A DNA stretch of 64,000 nt from Bin87 sp965262485 (GTDB lineage: Bacteria; Chloroflexota; Dehalococcoidia; Lucifugimonadales; UBA3495), in NCBI GenBank assembly GCA_965262485.1, contig OZ253540.1, positions 3,658,001 to 3,722,000 of the forward strand, in the 5' to 3' direction. The position numbers and the translations under genes are program-made. Every line of letters starts with the position of its first letter. Position 1 is the stretch's first letter. Below the pieces are notes generated by a model. That model was given only the letters and a program-made list of their open reading frames with translations, ran no database searches and had not been told where the DNA came from. This document shows positions 51,945 to 61,015 of the stretch, in pieces.

Positions 51945-52367
51945 ATGCCAGTAACGCCCATCGGTACCGTCCGGAGCGATTTCTCCAGCTACGCGCCTTC
52001 CGATGAAATGCGCCGGCACACGAGCCGGATTGTGGTGCGACCGGAGTTCGCCGACGGGCTGATGGGCCTGGAACCCGGCGATCACATCCTGACGCTGTTC
52101 ATGCTGCATCGAGCCGAGGCCACGGGGTACGAACTGCGCCTGCATCCCGGGCACAATCCGGCCAACCCGATCCGGGGGGTGTTCGCCACGCGGAGTCAGT
52201 ACCGGCCCAATTTCATCGCCGCCACCGTGGCAACTATCCTGCGCATCGACCCTCCGCAGGCCGACGGTACGGTGACGCTGGTGGTTACGGGGCTGGATGC
52301 ACAGGACGGTTCGCCGGTGATCGACATCAAACCGCACCGCCCGGCGTTCGACGAAACCCCGGGTTGA
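51945..52367 (+). CDS. TrmO/TsaA-type tRNA methyltransferase
   Basis: This 140-residue protein of the TsaA beta-barrel family begins PVTPIGTVRSDFSSYAPSDE and contains GLEPGDHILTLFMLHRA, GVFATRSQYRPNFIA and IDIKPHRPAF. E. coli TrmO uses SAM to methylate the N6-threonylcarbamoyl group of tRNA adenosine 37. The canonical GVFATRSPxRPNP is modified here (SQYRPNF), so a sister activity is possible. Length is shorter than E. coli TrmO, which carries an extra C-terminal domain. Confidence 0.8.
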   Translation: MPVTPIGTVRSDFSSYAPSDEMRRHTSRIVVRPEFADGLMGLEPGDHILTLFMLHRAEATGYELRLHPGHNPANPIRGVFATRSQYRPNFIAATVATILRIDPPQADGTVTLVVTGLDAQDGSPVIDIKPHRPAFDETPG

Positions 52368-52449
52368 GCCCGCTCACGCGTACCCACTTTGATCTGATTA
52401 TCGGTATAATCTATTAAGTAAGCGGAACGGTCAGGGGAAAGTGTGAATT

Positions 52450-52809
52450 ATGGTAGCGCGAAACCACCGAGTGGCCAGCCGCCAGCTCCTGCAACAAGGC
52501 CGGGAAGAATTGGCCCAGGGCGATACTCGTCAAGCCTCTGAGAAAGGCTGGGGAGCGGCTGCCCAGATCGTGAAGGCCATAGCAGAAAGCCGTGGGTGGG
52601 CTCATGGCGGACATGGACAGTTGTTCACCGCTGTCCGCAATCTACGTGAGGAGACCGGCGACGCAGAAATTGGCCGATTGTTCCACGTAGCCAACAGCCT
52701 GCATAACAACTTCTACGAGAATAACCAGGAAACCGAGACCGTGCATGAGGCATTGGATGATGTGGAGCGGTTTGTGGATAAGGTCGAGCCGCTTTTCCGG
52801 CAAGACTGA
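52450..52809 (+). CDS. PaREP1/HEPN-like protein
   Basis: This 119-residue helical protein has QASEKGWGAAAQIVKAIAES, RGWAHGGHGQLFTAVRNLR, LFHVANSLHNNFYEN and DDVERFVDKVEPL, characteristic of the PaREP1/HEPN-like family. HEPN proteins often act as RNases or toxin components, but the RxxxxH catalytic motif is not clear here. A TATAAT lies 40 bp upstream. No nucleotidyltransferase partner (as in HEPN-MNT pairs) is adjacent. Confidence 0.7.
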   Translation: MVARNHRVASRQLLQQGREELAQGDTRQASEKGWGAAAQIVKAIAESRGWAHGGHGQLFTAVRNLREETGDAEIGRLFHVANSLHNNFYENNQETETVHEALDDVERFVDKVEPLFRQD

Positions 52810-52927
52810 TCCCTTGGCGGATATAACTGGTTAACACAACGCTCGTTACGTAATCCGGATGCTGGATTCCGTTTGCTTTTGGGTGGTACGGTACTTGATG
52901 CCCCTGTTGCCATCACTTGAAACCAAA

Positions 52928-53053
52928 CGGAACCCGAGCGCAGCGTGGCAATGACAAAGTGGGTACACTTGAGCTGCCTGCGTTGCTGCGGATTTTGACA
53001 CCGGCGGCCCGGTTCCTATACCATCGCCGACGGAGTACATCGCCGACGGAGTA
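52928..53053. repeat. Family B partial repeat and a 16-bp tandem duplication
   Basis: 52932-52968 carries GAGCGCAGCGTGGCAATGAC and then AAAGTGGGTAC, an inverted family B arm. Next to it, CATCGCCGACGGAGTA is tandemly duplicated at 53022-53037 and 53038-53053, just before the next gene. Confidence 0.65.
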
Positions 53054-53094
53054 CGCCCGGCGATCAGCGGGGACGCAGCCTAAGGTAGGCCCAC

Positions 53095-53403
53095 ATGCCA
53101 ATATACGAATACCGTTGCCAGTCCTGTCACCTGGTTAGCAGCTATTTCTTCAAGGTGGCATCAGCGGTTACCGACGTCGATTGCGAGCACTGCGGTGAAT
53201 CGGGGATGGATCGGATCATGTCGTCCTTTGCGCGCGGACGGACGGATGGCGACGTCTACCGGGACCTTGACCCGCGCTATTACAAGATGGTCGACGACGC
53301 CCTGGGCAAGGCGTCTCCCGGATCAGACCCCGATCACTATCTGCGCAAGATGGCCCCATTCTCCGCAGCCGAAAAGACGGGCGATCCCTACTTCAAAGAA
53401 TAA
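53095..53403 (+). CDS. FmdB-type zinc ribbon protein
   Basis: This 102-residue protein begins MPIYEYRCQSC with a second pair DCEHCG, the CxxC...CxxC zinc ribbon of the FmdB regulatory family. The C-terminal half (DPRYYKMVDDALGKASPGSD, ending KTGDPYFKE) is of unknown function. Members are linked to regulation of amidase or formamidase genes, but their precise role is not established. The start follows GGTAGG. Confidence 0.85.
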   Translation: MPIYEYRCQSCHLVSSYFFKVASAVTDVDCEHCGESGMDRIMSSFARGRTDGDVYRDLDPRYYKMVDDALGKASPGSDPDHYLRKMAPFSAAEKTGDPYFKE

Positions 53404-53469
53404 CCTGACCCACAGTATTATCGGCGCTCGAGCGATCACCAACCCTACCTCCCTGGAGACAATCATCGG

Positions 53470-53907
53470 ATGACAGCTGACCCAATATCATTTCCGTCGG
53501 TGGAATGGTTCGAAGCGTTGCAGAGTCTGGTCAACGAAGACCCCACCTACCGGCAGTTTGGCACGGTGGACGCGGTGATGGGTGTGAAACTGGACGATAA
53601 CGTCTATATCATCTCCTTCGAGGCTTTCCAATGCACCGGGGTGCGCCAGGGCGACGACTACGACCTGATCAACACCGACTTTTTCCTCGAGATGTCGCCC
53701 GATGCCTGGCGGGCCATGTTGGAAAGCATCAAGTCCAACGGCGGCGCAGCGGCCGGCCAGACACTGGTGAGCCTGGATATGCTCAGCGAGATTTCCAACA
53801 ACGCCACCGGCGACCAGCTGCGGGCCGATATGTTCTTCCGCTACAACCAGAGCCTGCAGCACTTTTTTGACCTGTCGGCCAATCTGAATACGGTGTTTGC
53901 CAACTGA
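53470..53907 (+). CDS. SCP2-like hypothetical protein
   Basis: This 145-residue acidic protein has VEWFEALQSLVNEDPTYRQF at its start, then VDAVMGVKLDDNVYIISFEA strands, a DFFLEMSPDAWRAML helix and a final helix LQHFFDLSANLNTVF. This resembles the SCP2 sterol-carrier fold, a small hydrophobic-ligand binder. I could not confirm the family by sequence. It lies between two unrelated genes. Confidence 0.6.
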   Translation: MTADPISFPSVEWFEALQSLVNEDPTYRQFGTVDAVMGVKLDDNVYIISFEAFQCTGVRQGDDYDLINTDFFLEMSPDAWRAMLESIKSNGGAAAGQTLVSLDMLSEISNNATGDQLRADMFFRYNQSLQHFFDLSANLNTVFAN

Positions 53908-53979
53908 CGACCAACCAGTCCGCAGATTGCCGCACGATACGCACTCGCCCCCAGCGGCGGGAATACACGAGGACGATCG

Positions 53980-55086
53980 ATGACCATAACCGCAACGCTC
54001 GACGAAGTTGGAATGAATGCGGTGGCGGTGCAGGATCTGGAAGACCTGTTCCGCCGTCAAATTGAGCAGGGCCTGCATCCCGGCGCCGGTCTGGCCGTGT
54101 ATCGGCACGGGCGCCTGGTGGTGGACTTGTGGGGCGGGCGGGCCGACGATGCGTCGGGCAAGCCGGTGGCGCCCGATACCATGTTCATCCTGTATTCCTC
54201 TACCAAACCGCTGGCCGCCGTGTGCCTGCATATCCTTTGGGAACGCGGAATGCTGACGTGGAACGACAAGGTTGCCGACCATTGGCCGGGCTTCGCCAAA
54301 CACGGCAAGGACTCGGTTACCATCCAGCACGTGCTGACCCACCGCGGCGGCTTCCCGGAAACACCGGCTGAACTGTCCTGGGATCGCTGGCAGGACTGGG
54401 ATTACGTCGTGGAGTGCATGGAAAACATCATTCCCGACTATCCCGCCGGGCAGGTGATGGCCTACCATCCCCGCAACTTCGGCTGGGTAATCGGCGAATT
54501 GGTGCGCCGCATCGATGGCCGGCATATCGGCGTCTTCCTGAGGGAGGAGGTGCTGGACCGACTGGGACTGGCGGACGGCTACGTGGGCCTGCCGCCCGAA
54601 CTGGAGGACCGGGTCTCACGCATCCACGCCATGGAAGACTGCGACCGACCCGGTATGATTCGCCCCTACAATCGCCCGGAGGTTCACCAGGCTGTGCATC
54701 CGGCCGGCGGCGGCATCTTCACCGCCCGCGACCTGGCCCGTTTCTACGCGATGATGGGCAACGGCGGCGAGCTGGACGGCGTGCGAATCCTGCAACGGGA
54801 AACGGTCACGGAGGTCACGCACTTGCAGTCCGAGGCAAACGATTTCTCCCTGGGCGCTCGGATGCGCCGCTCGCTGGGCCTGGTGCTGGACGATAACCGC
54901 ATGGGCGCCAGCGCCACCGACGGAGCGGGTACGTTCGGACACGGCGGGGCGGGAACCTCGGTTGGCTGGGCCGACCCGGCGCTGGGCCTGGGCGTCGCGT
55001 ACATCACCAACGGGTTCCGGGCCAGCGCCACCAACAACCCGCGCCTGGCCGCCATCTCGCGAGCCGTCCGGGCGGCGTGCGAGTAG
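53980..55086 (+). CDS. Serine beta-lactamase-fold hydrolase (esterase EstB-like)
   Basis: This 368-codon protein is of the class C beta-lactamase/DD-peptidase fold. The nucleophile SxxK motif is Ser73-Ser-Thr-Lys76 in ILYSSTKPLAAV. The second motif is YHPRNFGWVIGELVRRI (Tyr in the YxN position), and the third is FGHGGAGTSVGW. Most members in this group are esterases or carboxypeptidase-like rather than resistance enzymes. There is no signal peptide. Its end overlaps the GTG of the protease gene. Confidence 0.9.
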   Translation: MTITATLDEVGMNAVAVQDLEDLFRRQIEQGLHPGAGLAVYRHGRLVVDLWGGRADDASGKPVAPDTMFILYSSTKPLAAVCLHILWERGMLTWNDKVADHWPGFAKHGKDSVTIQHVLTHRGGFPETPAELSWDRWQDWDYVVECMENIIPDYPAGQVMAYHPRNFGWVIGELVRRIDGRHIGVFLREEVLDRLGLADGYVGLPPELEDRVSRIHAMEDCDRPGMIRPYNRPEVHQAVHPAGGGIFTARDLARFYAMMGNGGELDGVRILQRETVTEVTHLQSEANDFSLGARMRRSLGLVLDDNRMGASATDGAGTFGHGGAGTSVGWADPALGLGVAYITNGFRASATNNPRLAAISRAVRAACE

Positions 55087-56513
55087 TGGTTGGCATTCCT
55101 CAATGGTTTAGGATCGGTTTGACGCTGGCGTTGCTGGTCTGCCTGGCGCTCATGCTTGCCTGCACGTCTAACGACGCAACGTCCGCAGCGGCGACAACAC
55201 TTCCCTCCGAGCCGGCAGCTACGGCAACGCCCGCTGCAACGCCGAACCTGGCGGCTACGGTGGCCGTCATGGTCGCGGACGCGCTGCCAACGCCAACTCT
55301 GACGCCCATGCCGACTCATACACCCTATCCAAGCTACACGCCATATCCAACCTCTACGCCCAACCCCACACCTACGCTCATACCGACTGCTACCCCGGAC
55401 ATCCCGGCCACCGTATCCGCCGAACTGACCAGAGTGGCGCCCCCACCAACCCCGGAACGAGTCTCCGCTACGCGTTCAATCGCAGACGTGGTGAGTAGTA
55501 TAGCGCCCGGACTGGTTCAAATTAGCACTCCCAGCGGCGGTGGTTCCGGTTTTGTAGTCTCTCAAGATGGCCTCATTGTCACCAACGCCCATGTGGTGGA
55601 GCGACATTCGACGGTCACAGTGCGATTTGTGGACGGGCAATCTTATACTGGACGAGTGCTGGGCCGGGACGAAACGCTGGACCTGGCAGTGGTCAAGGTG
55701 CAGTCAATTCTGCAATTACTGCCGATGACATTGGGACAAGCCTCTGGCATCGGCGTGGGTGACGAAGTGATCGCATTGGGCTTTCCACTGGGTGATGAAC
55801 TGGGGCGGGATTATACGGCTACCACCGGTATAGTTTCTTCACTCCGCACTTACGGGTCGGTGGAACGAATCCAAACCGACGCGGCCATCAACCCCGGAAA
55901 CAGCGGCGGGCCGTTGGTCGATCGGGACGGACGGGTAATTGGGGTTAACACCTCGACGTTCAGCGAATATCAGGGTATATCCTTCGCAATCTCAGTTTCC
56001 GAAGTCAGAAGAAATCTGGATTTTCTGGCCTCCGGAGGTAATGTTCTGGCGCAAACCGGCGGCGAATTCTGGACCTACGAAAACGCGCAATGCTCGTACT
56101 CGCTGGTGGTGCATCCCAATTGGGCGCTGACCGAAGAAAAAGAGTGCTCCGCCTACTTCGAACGGTACGACTGGGGCGATTTGGTTGGTGTCATCAACAT
56201 CGATGCTTACGCACTGGAGACTGGAGAAACATTGCGTGATTTCGCGGATCGGTCCCATGATTTTCTCGTCGACCGGTCGCGGGACTGGCAGCTTTTCGAC
56301 CTGAAATCATTCCAGCGGGACAACCAGGGACACGACGGCTATGTGATTGACTACCTATGGCAAGAGTCGAGAGAATACTGCATTTCCAGTAACATGGAGC
56401 TGATTGTAGAATCCACTTATTACTATAACGCACTGGTCTTTAATGCCGGAATTTGCAGCTTTATGCCGCAGTCGGTGTTCGACGAAATCAGCGCCATGGA
56501 GTTCGACTACTAG
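55077..56513 (+). CDS. HtrA/DegP-like S1C serine protease lipoprotein
   Basis: This 478-residue secreted protease reads from GTG 55077 (a second GTG at 55086 is equally possible). A hydrophobic signal ends in lipobox LMLAC. A roughly 80-residue Thr/Pro-rich linker (PTPTLTPMPTHTPYPSYTPY) precedes the trypsin-like domain, whose catalytic triad is His172 in TNAHVVERH, Asp202 in TLDLAVVKV and Ser276 in NPGNSGGPLV. No PDZ domain follows; the last 150 residues (FWTYENAQCSYSLVVHPNWA onwards) are an unrecognised, Cys-containing domain that may bind substrates. It is anchored outside the cell. Confidence 0.88.
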   Translation: MRVVVGIPQWFRIGLTLALLVCLALMLACTSNDATSAAATTLPSEPAATATPAATPNLAATVAVMVADALPTPTLTPMPTHTPYPSYTPYPTSTPNPTPTLIPTATPDIPATVSAELTRVAPPPTPERVSATRSIADVVSSIAPGLVQISTPSGGGSGFVVSQDGLIVTNAHVVERHSTVTVRFVDGQSYTGRVLGRDETLDLAVVKVQSILQLLPMTLGQASGIGVGDEVIALGFPLGDELGRDYTATTGIVSSLRTYGSVERIQTDAAINPGNSGGPLVDRDGRVIGVNTSTFSEYQGISFAISVSEVRRNLDFLASGGNVLAQTGGEFWTYENAQCSYSLVVHPNWALTEEKECSAYFERYDWGDLVGVINIDAYALETGETLRDFADRSHDFLVDRSRDWQLFDLKSFQRDNQGHDGYVIDYLWQESREYCISSNMELIVESTYYYNALVFNAGICSFMPQSVFDEISAMEFDY

Positions 56514-56870
56514 ATGGTTAACATCATCCATCACCTGGCGTTTCGGGCCGACTGGGAGGCGGGCATCGCCGCGGGTGAGTACGTGGCGCCGTCGCTGGCC
56601 GAAGAGGGGTTCATCCACGCCAGCGCCGACGAGGATCAGATGTTGAGGGTAGCGGCCCGCCTGTTCGCCGGGCGCACCGACCTGCTGGCTCTGGAGGTGG
56701 ACATCGACCGCCTGCCCGAGGAATCGCCGGTCATACGCGAAGCAGCCCGCTCCGGCGAAATTTACCCGCACATCTACGGCCCCATCAATCCCGGCGCCGT
56801 GGTGCGCGTGCGGGCGCTAGTTCCTGATGACTCGGAGCCGGGCAGGTTGCGGCTTGCTGACGCCGACTGA
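56514..56870 (+). CDS. DUF952 protein
   Basis: This 118-residue protein of the DUF952 family begins IIHHLAFRADWEAGIAAGEY, with SLAEEGFIHASADEDQML, LLALEVDIDRLP and GEIYPHIYGPINPGAVVRV. Conserved His residues (HASAD, PHIYG) suggest an enzymatic role, as yet undefined. ATG 56514 directly follows the preceding stop codon, so translation is probably coupled to the protease gene. Confidence 0.85.
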   Translation: MVNIIHHLAFRADWEAGIAAGEYVAPSLAEEGFIHASADEDQMLRVAARLFAGRTDLLALEVDIDRLPEESPVIREAARSGEIYPHIYGPINPGAVVRVRALVPDDSEPGRLRLADAD

Positions 56871-56920
56871 ACGGTTGAAGGTACGGCCCTCACTCTGGCC
56901 CTCTCCGGTAGGAACCTCAA

Positions 56921-58291
56921 ATGACAGCTCTAGAGTATGCCCGCTACTATCTCAGGGTATGGGACTGGCGATTATTCCTATTCATTCTGCTGTTCCTGGG
57001 GCTGCCAAACGTTTATCAGCTCTATAGGGTTTACCTGATTGGCAACGAATTACCCGGTGCTGGCAGCTTGGCTATCGTGTCGCAATGGCAGTTTGTAGGG
57101 ATCGTTGTAGAGGTGTTCCAGGAAGCTACGGTTCTCGCCATTTTCTTCTTCCTGGGTTCACAGATACGCAGCGCCGGAACAATACAGATCGACCGAGCCA
57201 AGAGCGTCCTTACTTTCATATTTCTGGCGTCGCTGGTCTTCTCGGTGGGAGTGTTCTTCTTCCGAGATACGTTCATTGCGCTCATAGGAACATCACCCGA
57301 AATACGGGATCAGACTCGAGCGTTTCTGGGAGTGAGCATATTCAGCATACCGTTCACCTTGCTCTCTGCGGCGATAGTAGTTCTGTTTGAGGCGTTGGGA
57401 TTAAGGCTGCTGGTCTTCGTGATGGCAATTGTCAACGTCCTGCTAAGGTTTGTGCTGGACAGCCTGTTCTTTGGGGGTTACGCATTCTCGCTCAGCGGAG
57501 ATGTGGTAGCGGTGGGCTGGTCAACCCTGTTCGCCAGCGCCGGGCTGTTTCTGATTGGGTTGTTCCTATTGCTTGGAACTAAAAGTGTTTCGCTGCGGAC
57601 GTTCAGGACGCTGCCGTCATTTGTGGATATGCGCGAGTATTTTCGCGTTGGATTGGGCAGTGGAGCAGACAGCCTCGTCCGGAATATCGCCTATTTCTTT
57701 ATGATAATTCGCATTGTGAATACCATAGGCGCAGCTGAAATTGGCGGCTACTACGTTGCCATTCAGATTCTATGGAGCTTCATGTTAGTTCCAGTGCTCG
57801 CCTTCGCCGACTCGGCTAAAGCCATGGTTGCCAACGCTTCGGGAGACCTGGAGCGCGTTAAGACGCTGTGGCACGCCTCGATGGTCATAACGGCCGGGAT
57901 GATGGTCATCTGGATTGCGTTGGCGCCGGCGTTGCCAACATTTGCCGGAATGTTGACCGACGATGCGAACACCGTCAGTTGGGCGATTACCGCGTTTGGC
58001 ATACTGTTCGTCCCTTACGTTCTCTTTTCGTTCAATACAGTTATAGACAGCGTGTTCTACGGTATTGGCAAGACGAAGTACCTGGCCTACCAATCAATCT
58101 TGACCAACGGAACAGTATATCTGGCGGCTTTCCTGTTGTACGTTTTGGAAGTATGGCAGCCCAGTTTTGATAGCGTGATGGCCCTGTTCGCTCTAGGGAT
58201 ACTGGTGGACTCGTTCCTGACGGTTTTCTTTATCCTGAAAGTGTTGTATATCGACCCGGCGCGAGAGAAGACCAGAGCCGGTGGGGCATAA
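56921..58291 (+). CDS. MATE-family efflux transporter
   Basis: This 456-residue membrane protein has about twelve hydrophobic helices arranged in two similar halves. The first half has LPGAGSLAIVSQWQFVGIVV and VFQEATVLAIFFFLGSQI; the second half starts FRVGLGSGADSLVRNIAYFF. These positions match MATE exporters, which use H+ or Na+ gradients to expel drugs or metabolites. The start follows an AGGAACCTC region. It appears monocistronic, with a repeat cluster behind it. Confidence 0.87.
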   Translation: MTALEYARYYLRVWDWRLFLFILLFLGLPNVYQLYRVYLIGNELPGAGSLAIVSQWQFVGIVVEVFQEATVLAIFFFLGSQIRSAGTIQIDRAKSVLTFIFLASLVFSVGVFFFRDTFIALIGTSPEIRDQTRAFLGVSIFSIPFTLLSAAIVVLFEALGLRLLVFVMAIVNVLLRFVLDSLFFGGYAFSLSGDVVAVGWSTLFASAGLFLIGLFLLLGTKSVSLRTFRTLPSFVDMREYFRVGLGSGADSLVRNIAYFFMIIRIVNTIGAAEIGGYYVAIQILWSFMLVPVLAFADSAKAMVANASGDLERVKTLWHASMVITAGMMVIWIALAPALPTFAGMLTDDANTVSWAITAFGILFVPYVLFSFNTVIDSVFYGIGKTKYLAYQSILTNGTVYLAAFLLYVLEVWQPSFDSVMALFALGILVDSFLTVFFILKVLYIDPAREKTRAGGA

Positions 58292-58296
58292 GTCGC

Positions 58297-58535
58297 GACG
58301 AGATTGCCAACCCCCGCATCGAGTACGGGGTCGCAATGACATTTTAGAGTGGGTATGCGGGAGCGTGGCAAACTTCACGCGTATCCACCACCCGCTCGTC
58401 CTGAGCCTGTCGAAGGACGGTCGCCGATGGTTCGACAGGCTCACCATGAGCGGGCTGGGTCGGTGAGCGGGGGGTTCCCCCTCACCCCCCGGCCCCTCTC
58501 CCACAAGGAGAGGGGCCGGGGTGAGGTGCGCTCCT
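58297..58535. repeat. Repeat cluster of families B, C and D
   Basis: The 250-bp gap after the MATE gene is packed with dispersed repeats. Family B (GATTGCCAACCCCCGCATCG) lies at 58299-58341, family C (TCCTGAGCCTGTCGAAGGAC and its inverse) near 58395-58450, and family D (CCCCGGCCCCTCTCCCACAA with inverse) near 58476-58535. No gene is seen. Confidence 0.75.
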
Positions 58536-58644
58536 CGGGCTCAGGAGGAGCGGGGTGGCAACGGCGCTCATGGCACAAGTTGCCGCCGTGATACAATCAA
58601 ATCACACGCTTTCAAAACGAGTCGATGGGCTGGAGGGGTATCCC

Positions 58645-59634
58645 ATGAACAAGGTGCTCGGCGGGTTGAAGTTGGCTGGGCTCTCCTTTCTTTTGGCCGC
58701 CGCCGTGTCAGTCGCCTGCGGCCGGGAGCCGGCTGCGCCGCTGCCGGTGGAAACGACGGCTGCCAGCGCATCGGCAACCGCGCCGGTGGCATCCACCGCG
58801 GCTACGGCTCCCATCACAGCCGCAACTGCTCCGGCAACGATAGAGCAGCCAGCCGAGGCCCAGACGACCGAAGCAGCTGAGACGCCACCGAGCGAAGGGG
58901 GCAGTGAGCCGCTGCGGGTGATCAGCTCCCGGTCGGTGACCACTCCATCCACTCTGGAGTTGGTGGGCAGCAGCAGCGGATTCAACCTGTCCCAGGCGTT
59001 CCAGGGGACACCGGCCGAAGGTGCGCTGACGGTGTCGGCCATCGGCTCGGTGACCGTGGCGGCAGATGAAGCCTATGTGGTCATAGCACCGGAACAGTAC
59101 TACGGCTCTTCCGGCCCAGCGCTGATGTCTGCCGAGGACCGCAACGAGATAATTGCCAAGTTGGGGGAGTTAGGCGTGCCGGAGGAAGCAATTGAGATCG
59201 AAGAACTATTCAGGTACGGCGCGTCCAGCATTTCCGTGGAAGTAGAACTGGATGAATTGGAGGAAAAGAGCCAGGCAATCCTCGATGCTGTGGAGTCGGT
59301 GCTCGGGCGGGCCGAAAGCCACGGACTGCGTTTTGGATTGTTGCCGGAGAACTGCGACCGGGCGTTATCGCTGGCACGCCGGGAGGCAGTGCCGGGCGCC
59401 GAAACGGCCGCTGACGATCTGGCGCTGGCCCTGGGCGTGGAACGGGGAGTTGTCGTCAGCGCGGTGGAGTTGCCGGGCGCGTACCCGCATTTCGGTTTCG
59501 GACTACCCGGCGCAGGCGACGAAAGCTGCAGCAGCCAGGCATCTGATCCCTACTCCGGTTTTGTTTCGTTCGACTCCGAACCCGAGGTCGAGATTTCCGT
59601 AAACCTGCAAGTTGCGTACCTCATAGTTCGATAG
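58645..59634 (+). CDS. SIMPL-domain lipoprotein
   Basis: This 329-residue protein starts at ATG 58645 after GGAGGGG. The signal peptide ends in lipobox SVAC. A roughly 70-residue Ala/Thr/Pro-rich linker follows (TTAASASATAPVASTAATAP), then a DUF541/SIMPL domain starting LTVSAIGSVTVAADEAYVVI and continuing with VPEEAIEIEELFRYGASSIS. SIMPL proteins are periplasmic or envelope proteins with a stress-related, undefined function. A C-terminal ALGVERGVVVSAVEL strand fits the fold. Confidence 0.85.
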   Translation: MNKVLGGLKLAGLSFLLAAAVSVACGREPAAPLPVETTAASASATAPVASTAATAPITAATAPATIEQPAEAQTTEAAETPPSEGGSEPLRVISSRSVTTPSTLELVGSSSGFNLSQAFQGTPAEGALTVSAIGSVTVAADEAYVVIAPEQYYGSSGPALMSAEDRNEIIAKLGELGVPEEAIEIEELFRYGASSISVEVELDELEEKSQAILDAVESVLGRAESHGLRFGLLPENCDRALSLARREAVPGAETAADDLALALGVERGVVVSAVELPGAYPHFGFGLPGAGDESCSSQASDPYSGFVSFDSEPEVEISVNLQVAYLIVR

Positions 59635-59701
59635 ACGATCCGACCCGCCATTGATCCTGCCCGCAATAGATCCTGCCCGACGCTATGCCGCGTTTTCCTC
59701 A

Positions 59702-59835
59702 CGCGTACCCACTTTGTCATTGCGAGGAGCGCAGCGACGTGGCAATCTCGATGAGGTTGGACACATGCCGCGAACCGCCATTGCTAGTGCGACGAGATTG
59801 CCACGCTACGCTCGCAATGACAAAGTCGGTACGCG
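59702..59835. repeat. Full-length family B repeat element with inverted ends
   Basis: This 134-bp element has 24-bp terminal inverted repeats (CGCGTACCCACTTTGTCATT... at 59702-59725 and its inverse at 59812-59835, one mismatch). The inner arms also mirror each other: GGAGCGCAGCGACGTGGCAA against TTGCCACGCTACGCTC. It is the best-preserved copy. The kinase-like gene start overlaps its right end. Confidence 0.8.
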
Positions 59836-59865
59836 ATGACACGGTTTCTCCTGAAAGGAGTAACG

Positions 59866-60846
59866 TTGCCCACGTACGACGACGCACAGCTGGCAACCAT
59901 CCGGAAGGTTATCGCCGGTCTGCCGGCGCTCACGCCGGAGGATATCGCCGCCCGCGATGCCGCCGTCGCCGCGGGTCGCTGCACCGTGGACTTGTGGCCC
60001 CTGTGGCCGGTGGCTCAGGAAGACCCGGCGCTATGGGATGCGTTGGTGGGCGACCGGCACATCTCCACCCATTCGGTGTACGGATTCTTCCCCGCCGCAT
60101 CCGACCTGGTGTACGGCGACGATGACCGGCCGGCCGCGATTCGTTACGACGGGCGCACCCGCGGTCGCGTGGCAATCATAACCGGACGGCGGGCCGGCGC
60201 CTCGGTCAGCGTTGTCGTCAAGCCGTGCCAAAGCCGGCGTGAGGCAGAGATCGCCGGAATTGCCGGCGAACTGGAGATAGGGCCGCGCCAATTGCCGAGC
60301 ATCGACGGGTTCATCAGCGAAGAATATGTGGCCGGGACGTTCCTCACCGATTTGACACCGGAGCAGGCGACACCGGAGCGGATGCGAGGCATCGGCGCGA
60401 TGCTGCGGGAAGCGCTGGGTCGGTTGCACGCCGCATCGGTTTGCTACAACGACGCCACCATCGCCGACCCGGAGGGCCGCTCGCATATCATCATCCGCCG
60501 CGACGCCGTCAATGATCCAAGATCGGACGGCGCGGGCGGCATCCGTTTGATCGATTTCGGCGTGGCCCTGCTGTTGCGGGACCACCCGCAGGAGCTGTCT
60601 TTCGAGGACGCTTACAACGCCGCGCGCACCGATCCCATCTTTCGTCTGTTCCGACAGATGACGGGCGACGCCGACCAGACGGCGTTGGGACGGTTCGTCT
60701 CTGACTACGGTAGCCGCCTGGCTCGGCAATCAGTACACGAGATACAATCCCGCGACTGGCAAATCGCGAAGGAGGGCGCGGCGGTTATCGCGACCCGGCT
60801 CGGGCCGGCCGCCGCCGACGCGGTGCGCGAAGGACTGGGCATTTAG
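59866..60846 (+). CDS. Protein-kinase-like (RIO/aminoglycoside-kinase-type) fold protein
   Basis: This 326-residue protein starts at TTG 59866, chosen because AAGGAGT lies six bases ahead; ATG 59836 is inside the repeat. The C-terminal half resembles a kinase core: ALGRLHAASVCYNDATIADP in the HxD-like position and GGIRLIDFGVALLL as the DFG strand. A glycine-rich loop and an N-terminal 150-residue region of unknown type precede it. The fold is shared with Rio, lipopolysaccharide and Bud32-like kinases, so the target is unclear. Confidence 0.6.
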   Translation: MPTYDDAQLATIRKVIAGLPALTPEDIAARDAAVAAGRCTVDLWPLWPVAQEDPALWDALVGDRHISTHSVYGFFPAASDLVYGDDDRPAAIRYDGRTRGRVAIITGRRAGASVSVVVKPCQSRREAEIAGIAGELEIGPRQLPSIDGFISEEYVAGTFLTDLTPEQATPERMRGIGAMLREALGRLHAASVCYNDATIADPEGRSHIIIRRDAVNDPRSDGAGGIRLIDFGVALLLRDHPQELSFEDAYNAARTDPIFRLFRQMTGDADQTALGRFVSDYGSRLARQSVHEIQSRDWQIAKEGAAVIATRLGPAAADAVREGLGI

Positions 60847-60887
60847 GCTTATCTGCCCTGGCCTAATGCCTGCGCCGGGAAGAGGGG

Positions 60888-61010
60888 GTCCTTCGACAGG
60901 CTCAGGACGAACGGGGGGAGGGACGGGTTTTTACCTGGATGGACAGGATTTTTGGGTGGGGGGGTTCACCCTCATCCTAGCCCTCTCCCTTGATGGGAGA
61001 GGGGACAATG
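60888..61010. repeat. Family C and D repeat copies
   Basis: Family C (CCTTCGACAGGCTCAGGACG) lies at about 60890-60912 and family D (CATCCTAGCCCTCTCCCTTG with its inverse GAGAGGGGA) at about 60970-61005, between the kinase-like gene and the cytochrome oxidase operon. Confidence 0.65.
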
Positions 61011-61015
61011 TGTCG

